Assembly: GCA_002796025.1 (NCBI GenBank)
Contig: PCVQ01000005.1
Coordinates: 1 to 20,593 of the forward strand
Direction: 5' to 3'
DNA length: 20,593 nucleotides
Source: Candidatus Peregrinibacteria bacterium CG11_big_fil_rev_8_21_14_0_20_46_8
Lineage (GTDB): Bacteria > Patescibacteriota > Gracilibacteria > UBA1369 > UM-FILTER-53-11
Position 1 is the stretch's first letter. Every line of letters starts with the position of its first letter. Under the pieces are notes generated by a model. The model saw nothing but the letters and a program-made list of their open reading frames with translations, made no database searches and was not told the origin of the DNA. The translations under genes and the position numbers were made by a program. This document shows, piece after piece, positions 6,799 to 15,361 of the stretch.

Positions 6799-9348
6799 AT
6801 GAATTACAAAGAAATATTCGCACGGCTCGGTGATTCGATCATCGCTTACCCCATTTGGTGGCTGGTTGGCATTATTGTTGCGGTCCTCGCAATCAAGTGG
6901 GCCTGGTCCTTCTTTAACTATTTGCGCAACCGTTTTTTAGAAAAGCATCTCGTCTATATGCAGATTTTGCTCCCGCGTGAAGATTCTCCAAAAGATAAAG
7001 ACAAGCAGACCGAGAAAGATTTCCGCGAGCGCATTGGTATTATGGAGCAGCTCTTTAGAAGTTTGTACGAAATTAGAGAGCTTTCAATCCGCAATATTAT
7101 TCGCAGAATTCTCTTTGCGCATCATTACGTCTCATTTGAGATTTTAGCGCAAGAAAAGGAAGTTAAATTTATTGTGGTGGTGCAGCAAGAGTATGCGAGT
7201 GTTTTAGAAAAACAGGTAACATCATACTATCCCGATGCAGATATTCAGATTTTGCAACCCTATCAAATTTCTAAGCCTGGGCAAAAAACTATCGGCTACT
7301 ATGTATACGAAAGCAGACCGTATTGGTATCCGGTCAAAACATATAAAACGATTGAAAACGATCCTCTGAACAGCATGACGAATGTGCTGTCAAAACTTAG
7401 TGAAGATGAGTCAGCGGTCTTTCAGCTGGTTATTCGTCCGCGCTCTGGCCGCTGGAGAAAAAAAGCCGAAAGTGAAGGTACAAATATGTTCAAAGGCGGT
7501 AAGAAAAAGAGCTGGATTACCCGCATTCCAATTATTAGCCAGCTGCACAGTGTGATTATTATTCTCTTTTACGGATACGATAAGCAAAAGCTCGGCAGCG
7601 ATACGAATGCGCCGGGTGCGAGCGGGGGAGATCACTATGTGCGTATGCTGCAAACTGCGGAAGAAGTTGCAAAAAAAATTGGTGAAAAAGCTCAACAAGA
7701 CGGGTTCGATACGGTAATTCGTATTTTTTCATCCGCGGGAACAAGCTCGCGTGCGCAAGAGATTATGAATGATCTTATCGTTTCACTAAATCTCTTCAAA
7801 TTTCCGGCAATGAACTTCTTTCAGAACCGCCGGCTTATTCCATTGCATTTGCTCAATACGCCATGGATGCTTCATAACTTTATGCATCGTGTCTTTCGCT
7901 TTGGCGAAAAATCTTCGATCATGGTGCCCGAAGAGCTCGCATCCTTCTTTCACTTCCCATCTTCAAAATACAACTATACCCCGGTCATTAAATGGCTCGC
8001 GTACAAAGTACTGCCGGCACCGGTGAATATGCCCACCGAAGGCGTTTTGCTCGGGCATAATATCTACCGTGGCGCCAAAAAAGAGGTGCGGCTTAAATTG
8101 AAAGACCGGCGCAGACATCACTATATTATCGGGCAGACCGGTACTGGTAAATCTGCATTTTTAAGCTGGTTGATTCGCCAGGATATTGCAGACGGCCGCG
8201 GAGTGGGTCTTATAGATCCGCACGGCGACCTTGTGGACTACGTCCTCAATTATATTCCCAAAGAGCGTGCAAAAGATGTAATTGTCTTCGATCCATCCGA
8301 CCAAGATCGCCCGATGGGTTTGAATATTCTTGAGGCAAAGACCCCGGAGCAGCAAGATATGGCATCGAGTCAGGCTACGGAAATTTTTATCAAGCTCTTT
8401 GGCGATGAAATCTTTGGTCCGCGCATTCAGCATTACTTCCGCAATGCCTGTCTGACCTTAATGGAAGATGAAGACGAAGGAGCGACCCTCATCGATGTGC
8501 CGCGCATTTTTACAGACAACGAATTCAACAAGTATAAAGTGTCCAAAGTTAAAAATCCTGTGGTGCGCTCGTTCTGGGAGCACGAGTACGCCAACACCGG
8601 CGACCGCGAGCGCCAAGAGATGATTCCGTACTTCAGTTCAAAGTTCGGTCCCTTTATCACCAACACTATTATGCGCAATACCATCGGTCAGACGCGCTCT
8701 GCCTTTGATGTGCGCAAATGTATGGACGAGGGTAAGATCCTACTGATCCGCGTTTCAAAGGGTGCAATTGGAGATTTAAATACGCAATTGCTCGGTCTGG
8801 TAATTGTTGCACGAATTCAGATGGCTGCAATGAGCCGTGTAGACACGCCTGAAGATCAGCGGCGCGATTTTATTCTCTATGTGGATGAGTTTCAGAACTT
8901 TGCCACCGACAGTTTTTGTTCAATATTATCCGAAGCTCGTAAATACCATCTTTCTCTTGTCATGGCGCACCAATATATTAATCAGCTGGTTGTGACGAAG
9001 TTTGGAAACTCCAGTACGCAAATACGAGACTCGGTTTTTGGTAATGTTGGCACGATGATGTCGTTTAAAATAGGTGCGGAAGATGCAGAATATATGGCCA
9101 AAGAGTATGCGCCACTTCTCACAGAGCAAGATATTATTGGGATTTCAAACTATAAAGCCTATATAAAAATGAGTATAGATAACACCGTAACCCGGCCTTT
9201 CTCGATGGCGACCATCTGGGACGAGTCCGGAAAAAATGCAAAAGTTGCAGATCTCTTGCGTCAGTACTCAAGAATGAAGTATGGTCGAAAACGTGAATTT
9301 GTAAATCAAGAGATCGAGCAGCGTATCGGTATCGAATCACAATCATGA
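6799..9348 (+). CDS. Membrane-anchored DUF87/TraG-VirD4-like ATPase (paralogue 1)
   Basis: An 849-residue P-loop ATPase of the HerA/VirB4/VirD4 group. One transmembrane segment lies near the N-terminus (about 15-35, YPIWWLVGIIVAVLAIKW), followed by a ~400-residue domain with no named motif that I recognise. The motor domain has Walker A GQTGTGKS (445-452), a following DPHGDLVDYV strand, Walker B LYVDEFQNF (Asp696-Glu697) and a SEARKYHLSLVMAHQY segment typical of TraG/VirD4-type proteins. It should sit on the inner face of the cytoplasmic membrane and use ATP to move or remodel a polymer; whether this is DNA or protein is unknown. The stop overlaps the LCP start as ATGA (9345-9348), so the two are translationally coupled. 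No VirB6/8/9/10-like genes or relaxase lie nearby. A paralogue is at 12798-15332. Confidence 0.85.
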   Translation: MNYKEIFARLGDSIIAYPIWWLVGIIVAVLAIKWAWSFFNYLRNRFLEKHLVYMQILLPREDSPKDKDKQTEKDFRERIGIMEQLFRSLYEIRELSIRNIIRRILFAHHYVSFEILAQEKEVKFIVVVQQEYASVLEKQVTSYYPDADIQILQPYQISKPGQKTIGYYVYESRPYWYPVKTYKTIENDPLNSMTNVLSKLSEDESAVFQLVIRPRSGRWRKKAESEGTNMFKGGKKKSWITRIPIISQLHSVIIILFYGYDKQKLGSDTNAPGASGGDHYVRMLQTAEEVAKKIGEKAQQDGFDTVIRIFSSAGTSSRAQEIMNDLIVSLNLFKFPAMNFFQNRRLIPLHLLNTPWMLHNFMHRVFRFGEKSSIMVPEELASFFHFPSSKYNYTPVIKWLAYKVLPAPVNMPTEGVLLGHNIYRGAKKEVRLKLKDRRRHHYIIGQTGTGKSAFLSWLIRQDIADGRGVGLIDPHGDLVDYVLNYIPKERAKDVIVFDPSDQDRPMGLNILEAKTPEQQDMASSQATEIFIKLFGDEIFGPRIQHYFRNACLTLMEDEDEGATLIDVPRIFTDNEFNKYKVSKVKNPVVRSFWEHEYANTGDRERQEMIPYFSSKFGPFITNTIMRNTIGQTRSAFDVRKCMDEGKILLIRVSKGAIGDLNTQLLGLVIVARIQMAAMSRVDTPEDQRRDFILYVDEFQNFATDSFCSILSEARKYHLSLVMAHQYINQLVVTKFGNSSTQIRDSVFGNVGTMMSFKIGAEDAEYMAKEYAPLLTEQDIIGISNYKAYIKMSIDNTVTRPFSMATIWDESGKNAKVADLLRQYSRMKYGRKREFVNQEIEQRIGIESQS

Positions 9349-10403
9349 AAAAGCAGCTTCTTATCGACGCAGTTCTTGGCGGCATAGCCCTGGTGGCAGC
9401 CTTCTTTTTTTTCAACCTTGTCCAGGATACAAAGGCGCTTGAGTCGGAACTTGTGGCATACCGCTCAAAGGCGACGGTGCTGTTTCAGGAAATTGGTGAG
9501 ACAAAGCAGGAGAATTTGCAGCTCCATCAGAAATTACAAGAGACAAATCAGGCACTACAGGATTTAAAAAAGGGTCTTGTATTGAGCCGTTCTCCCGAAC
9601 AACAAGAGGCTCCTACCAAAGTTGTCCGCCGCAAGTTAGAAGCAGATGGAGCGGTGCGGCTCGAAACATTTAATATTTTGCTTGTTGGGCACCACTCGCG
9701 CCTGGCCGATACGATTATTATCGCTGCATTTGATAAAGTTCGAAAGAAAACCACACTTATTAGTATTCCCCGCGATCTTGTTGTGAATGGAAGAAAGATT
9801 AACGGATATTTAAGTCTCTACGGCATCGACGAATTGCGCCAAATGGTTACGAAAGCCACTGGCCTAGAAATTCATCGTCATGCGGTAGTGGATTTTGCTT
9901 CTTTTGAAAAAATTATCGATGCATTGGGCGGAGTGGACGTATATGTAAAAAAAGATATTTATGATCCGCTCTTTCCAAATTGGAATGGAGGTTACGAGCC
10001 ATATGCAATTAAAGCCGGAGCGCATCATTTAAGTGGCCGTGATGCATTGCGCTATGCCCGTTCGAGAAAGTCGACATCGGACTTTGACCGTGCTGCACGC
10101 CAGCAGCAGATTGTACAAGCGATTCATGCCCGTATTGTGAATTTGGATGTGTTGCAAGATTTTGGAACAATTCGCGATATGTATCAGGCTATTTCAGGAG
10201 GTACCGAGACCGATATGGAATTACTAGAACTTGTCGGATATATGAAGGAGTTTTCATCATATGAAATTCGTGCCGATAATGTCATGTCTCCAAGCAATAT
10301 CTTGTATCCGACGACTGGCATAAATGGGGCGTATATTTTGTTAGTGCGTGGAGGGGGCTTTACCAAGGCGCACGAGTTTGTGCAGGATGCTATAGAAAAA
10401 TAG
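9345..10403 (+). CDS. LytR-CpsA-Psr (LCP) family protein
   Basis: A 352-residue single-pass membrane protein. The transmembrane segment covers about residues 6-26. A predicted coiled coil follows (about 30-75, rich in Glu/Gln/Leu heptads), then the LCP domain (about 105-320). Known LCP signatures are present: Asp122 in ADTIIIAAFD, Arg143 in SIPRD, ALGGVDVYV, the LSGRDALRYARSRK stretch (Arg236, Arg239, Arg241) and SDFDRAARQQQ. LCP enzymes move undecaprenyl-linked polymers onto peptidoglycan or protein on the outer face of the membrane. The gene overlaps ATPase 1 by 4 bases and is followed by murJ after 18 bases, so an envelope-polymer role for the unit is plausible. The polymer is not identifiable from the sequence. 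Confidence 0.92.
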   Translation: MKKQLLIDAVLGGIALVAAFFFFNLVQDTKALESELVAYRSKATVLFQEIGETKQENLQLHQKLQETNQALQDLKKGLVLSRSPEQQEAPTKVVRRKLEADGAVRLETFNILLVGHHSRLADTIIIAAFDKVRKKTTLISIPRDLVVNGRKINGYLSLYGIDELRQMVTKATGLEIHRHAVVDFASFEKIIDALGGVDVYVKKDIYDPLFPNWNGGYEPYAIKAGAHHLSGRDALRYARSRKSTSDFDRAARQQQIVQAIHARIVNLDVLQDFGTIRDMYQAISGGTETDMELLELVGYMKEFSSYEIRADNVMSPSNILYPTTGINGAYILLVRGGGFTKAHEFVQDAIEK

Positions 10404-10412
10404 TGATATGCT

Positions 10413-10418
10413 GAGGTG
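10413..10418 (+). promoter_or_regulatory. Shine-Dalgarno-like site that sets the murJ start
   Basis: GAGGTG lies 3-9 bases before the ATG at 10422. This is the only start in the window with a recognisable Shine-Dalgarno element. It makes the ATG more likely than the in-frame GTG at 10416, which lies inside the element. Confidence 0.5.
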
Positions 10419-10421
10419 GCA

Positions 10422-11765
10422 ATGAATCTGCTCGAAAAACTCTGGGCACGCAAAACAAAGTTTTTTGCCGGCGCCTCAATTCTTACTATTACAACATTTG
10501 GAAGTTATGTATTGGGGCTCGTGCGCGACCGTACGTTTGCGCAAACGTTTGGGGCCACGCGCGAACTCGACATCTATAACGCGGCATTTAACATTCCGGA
10601 TCTTATTTTGAATGTTCTCGTTGCGGGAGCCCTTTCGGCAGCTTTTATCCCGGTTTTTACTGGTTTGCGTGCGCAAAAACAGGAGCACGAGGCTAACGAA
10701 GTTGCCAGCACTCTCCTCAATTCTGCAGTTGTTGTGGTAGCAGTAGTTGGTGCAATTGCCTTTATTTTTATGCCGTGGATCGCACCAAAAATCGCTCCAG
10801 GTTTTTCTGCAGAAGAGCTTGAAATTCTTATAAGCCATAGCCGGATTTTTCTTCTTTCACCGATAATTTTTGCCGTTTCAAACGGTCTTGGCAGCATGCT
10901 TATTTCGTACCAGCACTATTTGCCGTATGGCTTGTCTCCCATTTTGTATAATTTTGGAATAATTGGTGGAACTTTTTTTGTTCCGCGCTTTGGAGTTACT
11001 GCACTCATTATCGGTACGCTTGGTGGAGCATTATTACATCTTGGGGTGCGCTTGCTTGGAATTTCCCGTACGCACTTTCACTATCATCCGCTGCTCAAAT
11101 GGCGTGATAAAAACTTTCTCCAAATTGTAAAACTTATGATTCCTAAAATGGTCGGACACCCAGTGGAGCAGATTACATTTATTATTTTTACTAATGTCGC
11201 ATCAACGCTGGCTGCAGGCAGCATAGCTGTAGTTAGCTTTGCACGGAACTTTCAGAGCGTTCCGGTGAGCTTATTTGGTATCGCTTTTTCACTGGCAATT
11301 TTTCCTATGCTTTCTGAGGCAGCCGCACAAAAAGACCTTCCGGTTTGGCTGGGCCATTTTAAAAAGGCACTGCGCGATATTCTGTACTTTACAGTGCCTT
11401 CGGCAGTTGTACTCTTTGCCTTAAGTGAAATCCCAATTAGAATTTTTCTTGGTGGAGGAAATTTTACCGAGGCGCATATCGCCCGCACCGCTCTTACCCT
11501 CTCATTCTTTGCATTTGCGGTGCCAACCGAAAGTGTCGTACATCTGCTTGCACGTTCGTTCTATTCTTTAAAAAATACCCTAACACCTGTTATCGTCAGC
11601 GTTATTGGTCTCGGTGTTACCGCAGCGATTGCGTTTAGTTTTGCGCCCCGTTTGGATATTGTCGTTATTCCTCTGGCATTTGCTGCCGGCAGTGCAACAC
11701 GCGTTGTGCTCCTCTCTGCTTTGCTTTATAAAAAACTCGGCTCGTTCAGTCACAACTTGTCCTAA
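10422..11765 (+). CDS. murJ: Lipid II flippase MurJ, short form
   Basis: A 447-residue polytopic membrane protein of the MviN/MurJ branch of the MOP superfamily, which flips the peptidoglycan precursor lipid II. The N-terminal signature is clear: TFGSYVLGLVRDRTFAQTFGATRELDIYNAAFNIPDL, read here in pieces around TFGSYVLGLVRD and FNIPDLILNVLVAGALSAAF. The conserved Arg of the LVRD loop is kept, while the columns of E. coli Arg18 and Arg52 appear to read Tyr and a non-Arg residue in my hand alignment. I count about 12 membrane segments, and the protein stops soon after VVLLSALLYKKLG, roughly 60 residues shorter than E. coli MurJ (14 segments). The stop overlaps the stop of the opposing C39-like gene by 4 bases. 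It follows the LCP gene in one unit. Confidence 0.93.
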   Translation: MNLLEKLWARKTKFFAGASILTITTFGSYVLGLVRDRTFAQTFGATRELDIYNAAFNIPDLILNVLVAGALSAAFIPVFTGLRAQKQEHEANEVASTLLNSAVVVVAVVGAIAFIFMPWIAPKIAPGFSAEELEILISHSRIFLLSPIIFAVSNGLGSMLISYQHYLPYGLSPILYNFGIIGGTFFVPRFGVTALIIGTLGGALLHLGVRLLGISRTHFHYHPLLKWRDKNFLQIVKLMIPKMVGHPVEQITFIIFTNVASTLAAGSIAVVSFARNFQSVPVSLFGIAFSLAIFPMLSEAAAQKDLPVWLGHFKKALRDILYFTVPSAVVLFALSEIPIRIFLGGGNFTEAHIARTALTLSFFAFAVPTESVVHLLARSFYSLKNTLTPVIVSVIGLGVTAAIAFSFAPRLDIVVIPLAFAAGSATRVVLLSALLYKKLGSFSHNLS

Positions 11766-12547
11766 CGATAGGGGATAATAATAACTTTCTTTCCGTTCTC
11801 CGCATCGCCGTCATTCCAATCGTGCGCTGCATTTATAATCGTTTGCGCACTATACACATAGTCAGCGCCGCGCCGCGTTCCAGGATCGTTGGTAATAAAG
11901 CGCCCGTCTTCCGTGTATCCTTTAATCACCAGCATATGATAGAACGGACCCGGTGGTGTAAAGTATGGATTTCCGAGCTGACGTCCGGCAGCCGGCAGAA
12001 TGACCGGTCTGCCCGCTGCTAAATTTTCCCGAATATCTTCGGCGGTAAAATCATAGATCAGTTCCACGCGCTTATATCCAAAATACCTCTGCAGAATTTC
12101 GACATTTTGCGGGGCATCGGTATCTTTGTACTCGCCGAACTCCTGCTCTTGCCATGCGACAAGCTTCAAAATTTCCTCATCAGCAATATCTGGATTCAGT
12201 GGCTGGCCGGTATAAAACCGGTGCGCCATAATGAGCGAAGCCTCTTCGCAAGCCTCTTGGTATGGCAGCGCCCAATTTTGGTGCGGAGCTTGGATGGTAA
12301 AAGGTACTGCGAGATTCACGGATGCTGGAAGTTCAGCCGCCTTTGTCGGTGTCTCGGGCGCCTCATCTTGCGCCTTCTCTCGTAGATCATCCGGCTCCGT
12401 ATTCGTATTGAAATCATTCGCCGTCTGCTCAGCCGGAAGCTCCGGTTGTTGCAGCTCGTTAATCAAATCCCGCACCGCTACCCGGTTGACGTATACAAGC
12501 CCAAGGCCCAGAACTAAAATCAAAATAATTGCTGCAATTTTTTTCAT
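11762..12547 (-). CDS. C39-like (papain-fold) cysteine peptidase, membrane-anchored
   Basis: A 261-residue protein with an N-terminal signal or anchor (about 4-20, IAAIILILVLGLGLVYV), a low-complexity acidic Pro/Thr/Glu linker (35-75) and a peptidase_C39_2-type domain (about 78-255). The likely active-site residues are Gln97 (oxyanion), Cys100 (PYQEACEEAS), His204 (FYHMLVIKGY) and Asn220/Asp221 (ITNDPGT). It should act outside the cytoplasmic membrane. Proteins of this type are common in CPR and Gram-positive genomes, and their substrates are mostly unknown; peptidoglycan stem peptides or secreted proteins are possible. It follows a small basic protein gene after 11 bases on the same strand and meets murJ tail to tail with overlapping stop codons. 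Confidence 0.88.
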   Translation of the reverse strand: MKKIAAIILILVLGLGLVYVNRVAVRDLINELQQPELPAEQTANDFNTNTEPDDLREKAQDEAPETPTKAAELPASVNLAVPFTIQAPHQNWALPYQEACEEASLIMAHRFYTGQPLNPDIADEEILKLVAWQEQEFGEYKDTDAPQNVEILQRYFGYKRVELIYDFTAEDIRENLAAGRPVILPAAGRQLGNPYFTPPGPFYHMLVIKGYTEDGRFITNDPGTRRGADYVYSAQTIINAAHDWNDGDAENGKKVIIIPYR

Positions 12548-12558
12548 AACATACTGGA

Positions 12559-12720
12559 TTAGTCATTCTTCTTTTTCGGCTTTTTCTTTGTAGTCTTCAT
12601 CGACTTGCGCAATTCTACCCAGTTTTCCGAAATTTTTTCCCGCATCTTTACAGAAAACTGCACTTTTCGAGAATGTTCTTCTTTTCTGGGAGTTCCGGAT
12701 ATTCCGCGTTTCTTTTGCAT
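12559..12720 (-). CDS. Small basic protein of unknown function
   Basis: A 53-residue open frame starting MQKKRGISGTPRK and ending in a Lys-rich tail (TTKKKPKKKND). I do not recognise the family. It is very basic and has no membrane segment. Support for a real gene: a TATACT box (12727-12732) ends 6 bases before this ATG, matching the near-leaderless pattern in the window, and the stop lies 11 bases before the C39-like gene on the same strand, so the two form a likely transcript. Two in-frame ATGs upstream overlap or precede the promoter box and are not used. The charge suggests nucleic-acid or membrane-surface contact, but that is a guess. Confidence 0.5.
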   Translation of the reverse strand: MQKKRGISGTPRKEEHSRKVQFSVKMREKISENWVELRKSMKTTKKKPKKKND

Positions 12721-12726
12721 AGTCAT

Positions 12727-12732
12727 AGTATA
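12727..12732 (-). promoter_or_regulatory. -10 box for the small basic protein and C39-like peptidase
   Basis: TATACT on the minus strand, 6 bases before the ATG at 12720. It faces away from the ATPase 2 promoter 48 bases further on, so 12721-12797 is a divergent promoter region. Confidence 0.5.
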
Positions 12733-12776
12733 GACTATTTTTGAATCTTTAAATAAAGGCGTAGCCATTCTAAACC

Positions 12777-12785
12777 TGCTATACT
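12777..12785 (+). promoter_or_regulatory. Extended -10 promoter of ATPase 2
   Basis: TGCTATACT, identical to the box before ATPase 1 (6772-6780). It ends 12 bases before the ATG at 12798. No Shine-Dalgarno site is present. Confidence 0.6.
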
Positions 12786-12797
12786 ACGGCAGAAATT

Positions 12798-15332
12798 ATG
12801 GCGGAGTTATTTTTATTTATTGTCGCGACGATTGTTGCCTTGGGGAGCATCCTCATAATTGTTCGCGCGCAATACCGTATAAAACGCAATAAAGAGCCTA
12901 AAACTGTCATTGCTGTCCGTGTTGCAAAAACAAATGAGGCTGGCCCAATCGTTGCCGAACAGATTTTTGCAACCTTGCATGGATTTTTTCGCAAGCAGAC
13001 CCTGCTCGACCGCTTGCTCGGCCGCAATCAAGAAAAGGTGAGCTTTGAAGTCGCGAAAACCAAGCGGCAGATTATTTTTTACCTATGGTTTCCAAGCGAC
13101 TTGAGAAATCTTATCGAGGGACAGCTCTATGCTCAGTATCCTGACGCCGAAATTCAGGAAGTAGAGGACTATGCACGTCAGATACCGTCAAAGAATCTTG
13201 AACACGCGGTTGGTATAGAGTTAAGCCTTAATGATCCCTCTATTTTCCCCATTAAGCGCTATCAGCAGTTTGAAGATAAGCTGAATCGTATTGCGGTGGA
13301 TCCAATCGCCGGCATAACCGCAACCCTTGCAAAGGTTCATAATCCCGAAGATCAAGCCTGGATTCAGTACGTTGTCTCTCCGGCTGATCAGCGGCGTCGC
13401 CTTACCTATATTAAATGTTTGCGCATCGTGAATCGTGGAGTTTTTGCCAATATCGAGCTTTTCAAAAAACTCTATATTCGCCTCTTCATTACCCGAAATG
13501 TTGCTCTTAAAATTGCACTTTTCCCGCTCTATATCTACTTCTTTTTTAGAGGATTAACATCGGGGGCCAAAGGGGGATCACTTATCGCAACTGAGCAGAG
13601 AGGCGGCAGCGACGAACTCCGCGAAGAGCTGCAAAGCCGTCACGACCGTGAAACCGATGTAAGCGCAGCGGTCGATAAGGTAAGCAAATTGCTTTTCGAT
13701 GTTTCTATTCGTATGGCCTATGTACCGGCACATAAGTCGCAGCGTGCAGCCGAATTGAAAGTGAGAGAGATCGCCGGTGCTTTCCAGCAGTTCACTGTGC
13801 CGCATATTAACGGCTTTGCCGTAAAAGAATTGAAATATGGCACAGATGTTATTAGGCGTTTTAAACGCCGCGAACTGCGCGGCTCAATGGTCTTGAATAC
13901 CGAGGAGCTTGCCACGATTTATCACCTTCCTCATATGTCCGTAGCCACCCCGAATATCGCCTGGGTGCGCTCACGTAAAATAGAGCCGCCGGAAAATCTA
14001 CCCACACCTCAGCACGATGCTGTTGCCGGTGAACCCCCTGTTACCCTGCTTGGAAAATCAAATTTCCGCGGTCACTCTCAAGAATTCGGCATTAAACAGG
14101 GCGACCGCCGCCGGCATATCTATATTATCGGTAAGACCGGTATGGGTAAGTCGACCCTGCTCGAAAATATGATTTTTTCTGATATTCATAATGGAAACGG
14201 TGTCGGCGTGGTAGATCCGCACGGCGATCTTGCAGAAAAAGTTTTGGAATTTGTACCGAGTAACCGGACGAACGATGTTATTCTCTTTAATCCGTCGGAC
14301 CGCGAATACCCTGTAGGGTTTAACATGCTCGAGAATGTGGATCCCGGTTATAATACGATTATTGCGTCTGGCGTAGTCAGCATCTTTAAAAAGATTTACG
14401 GAGAGAGCTGGGGTCCCCGCCTGGAACACATTCTTCGTAATACTATTCTTGCTTTATTAGCGTATCCGGATACTACGATGCTTGGCATTACAAGAATGTT
14501 GCAGGATGAAGGATACCGTAAAAAAGTCGTAAAAAAGATCGACGATCCCATTGTAAAAAGTTTTTGGATTAACGAATTTGCCAAACTTGAGCCACGGCAG
14601 CGCATTGAGGCAATCTCACCGATTCTTAATAAAGTTGGCCAATTTTTAGCAAGTCCTATTATTCGGAATATTGTTGGCCAGCCTAAGAGCTCGATCAACC
14701 TTCGTTTTGCTATGGATAAGCGCAAGATAGTTATTTGTAATCTTTCAAAAGGTAAGATCGGTGAAGATAACTCTGCACTGCTCGGTGCTATGCTTATTAC
14801 GAGCTTTCAGCTCACAGCAATGAGCCGTGCCGATATTCCCGAGCACGAGCGTCAGGATTTTTATCTCTATGTAGATGAGTTCCAAAATTTTGCTACCGAA
14901 TCATTTGCAACCATTCTTTCTGAGGCACGTAAGTATCGCCTCAATCTCACCATGGCCAATCAGTACATCGCTCAAATGCCCGATGAAGTCCGCGATGCGG
15001 TTTTCGGCAATGTGGGTTCACTGATTTCATTCCAAGTCGGCTTTGACGATGCCGAACCAATAGCGGGACAGTTCGGCGGCGACGAAACCATGGTAAATGA
15101 TCTCGTAGCACTCAGTGTTGGTAATACGTATATGCGTTTGCTTATCGATGGCATGCCTACCCAAGTCTTTTCGATGGAAACATTTCCGGGCGTTGAATAT
15201 AAAGTCGAAGACGACCGGCGCGAAAAAATCCTTAAATTTTGTCGTGAGCGATATAGTAAAAAGCGCGAAATCGTAGAGGATAAAATTAAACGCTGGAGTG
15301 AAAGCCAACAGGAAGCAGAAGCGGGTAAGTAA
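12798..15332 (+). CDS. Membrane-anchored DUF87/TraG-VirD4-like ATPase (paralogue 2)
   Basis: An 844-residue paralogue of the ATPase at 6799-9348. It has an N-terminal membrane segment (about 3-23, LFLFIVATIVALGSILIIV) and a second hydrophobic stretch near 235-250 (IALFPLYIYFFF). Walker A is GKTGMGKS (445-452, the same residue numbers as in paralogue 1), followed by DPHGDLAEKVLEFVP, and Walker B is LYVDEFQNFATESF (Asp693-Glu694). The PDAEIQ segment and the following ~150 residues also match paralogue 1 in order, so the similarity covers the whole protein and not only the motor. The conserved membrane anchor and motor suggest a pair of subunits or two motors for related substrates. It is followed after 29 bases by a PAP2_C-like membrane protein gene that has its own -10 box. 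Confidence 0.85.
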   Translation: MAELFLFIVATIVALGSILIIVRAQYRIKRNKEPKTVIAVRVAKTNEAGPIVAEQIFATLHGFFRKQTLLDRLLGRNQEKVSFEVAKTKRQIIFYLWFPSDLRNLIEGQLYAQYPDAEIQEVEDYARQIPSKNLEHAVGIELSLNDPSIFPIKRYQQFEDKLNRIAVDPIAGITATLAKVHNPEDQAWIQYVVSPADQRRRLTYIKCLRIVNRGVFANIELFKKLYIRLFITRNVALKIALFPLYIYFFFRGLTSGAKGGSLIATEQRGGSDELREELQSRHDRETDVSAAVDKVSKLLFDVSIRMAYVPAHKSQRAAELKVREIAGAFQQFTVPHINGFAVKELKYGTDVIRRFKRRELRGSMVLNTEELATIYHLPHMSVATPNIAWVRSRKIEPPENLPTPQHDAVAGEPPVTLLGKSNFRGHSQEFGIKQGDRRRHIYIIGKTGMGKSTLLENMIFSDIHNGNGVGVVDPHGDLAEKVLEFVPSNRTNDVILFNPSDREYPVGFNMLENVDPGYNTIIASGVVSIFKKIYGESWGPRLEHILRNTILALLAYPDTTMLGITRMLQDEGYRKKVVKKIDDPIVKSFWINEFAKLEPRQRIEAISPILNKVGQFLASPIIRNIVGQPKSSINLRFAMDKRKIVICNLSKGKIGEDNSALLGAMLITSFQLTAMSRADIPEHERQDFYLYVDEFQNFATESFATILSEARKYRLNLTMANQYIAQMPDEVRDAVFGNVGSLISFQVGFDDAEPIAGQFGGDETMVNDLVALSVGNTYMRLLIDGMPTQVFSMETFPGVEYKVEDDRREKILKFCRERYSKKREIVEDKIKRWSESQQEAEAGK

Positions 15333-15342
15333 GAGTTGCGTA

Positions 15343-15351
15343 TGCTATAAT
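15343..15351 (+). promoter_or_regulatory. Extended -10 promoter of the PAP2_C-like gene
   Basis: TGCTATAAT, a perfect extended -10 box identical to the one before dtd. It lies between the ATPase 2 stop and the ATG at 15362, ending 10 bases before it. Confidence 0.65.
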
Positions 15352-15361
15352 TTTCTTCTCA

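Noticed and set aside
11364..11400. Nine-base perfect inverted repeat (AAGGCACTG / CAGTGCCTT, 19-base spacer) inside murJ
   Set aside because: A rough estimate gives one or two such repeats by chance in 20 kb, and it lies in conserved coding sequence with no T-tract.
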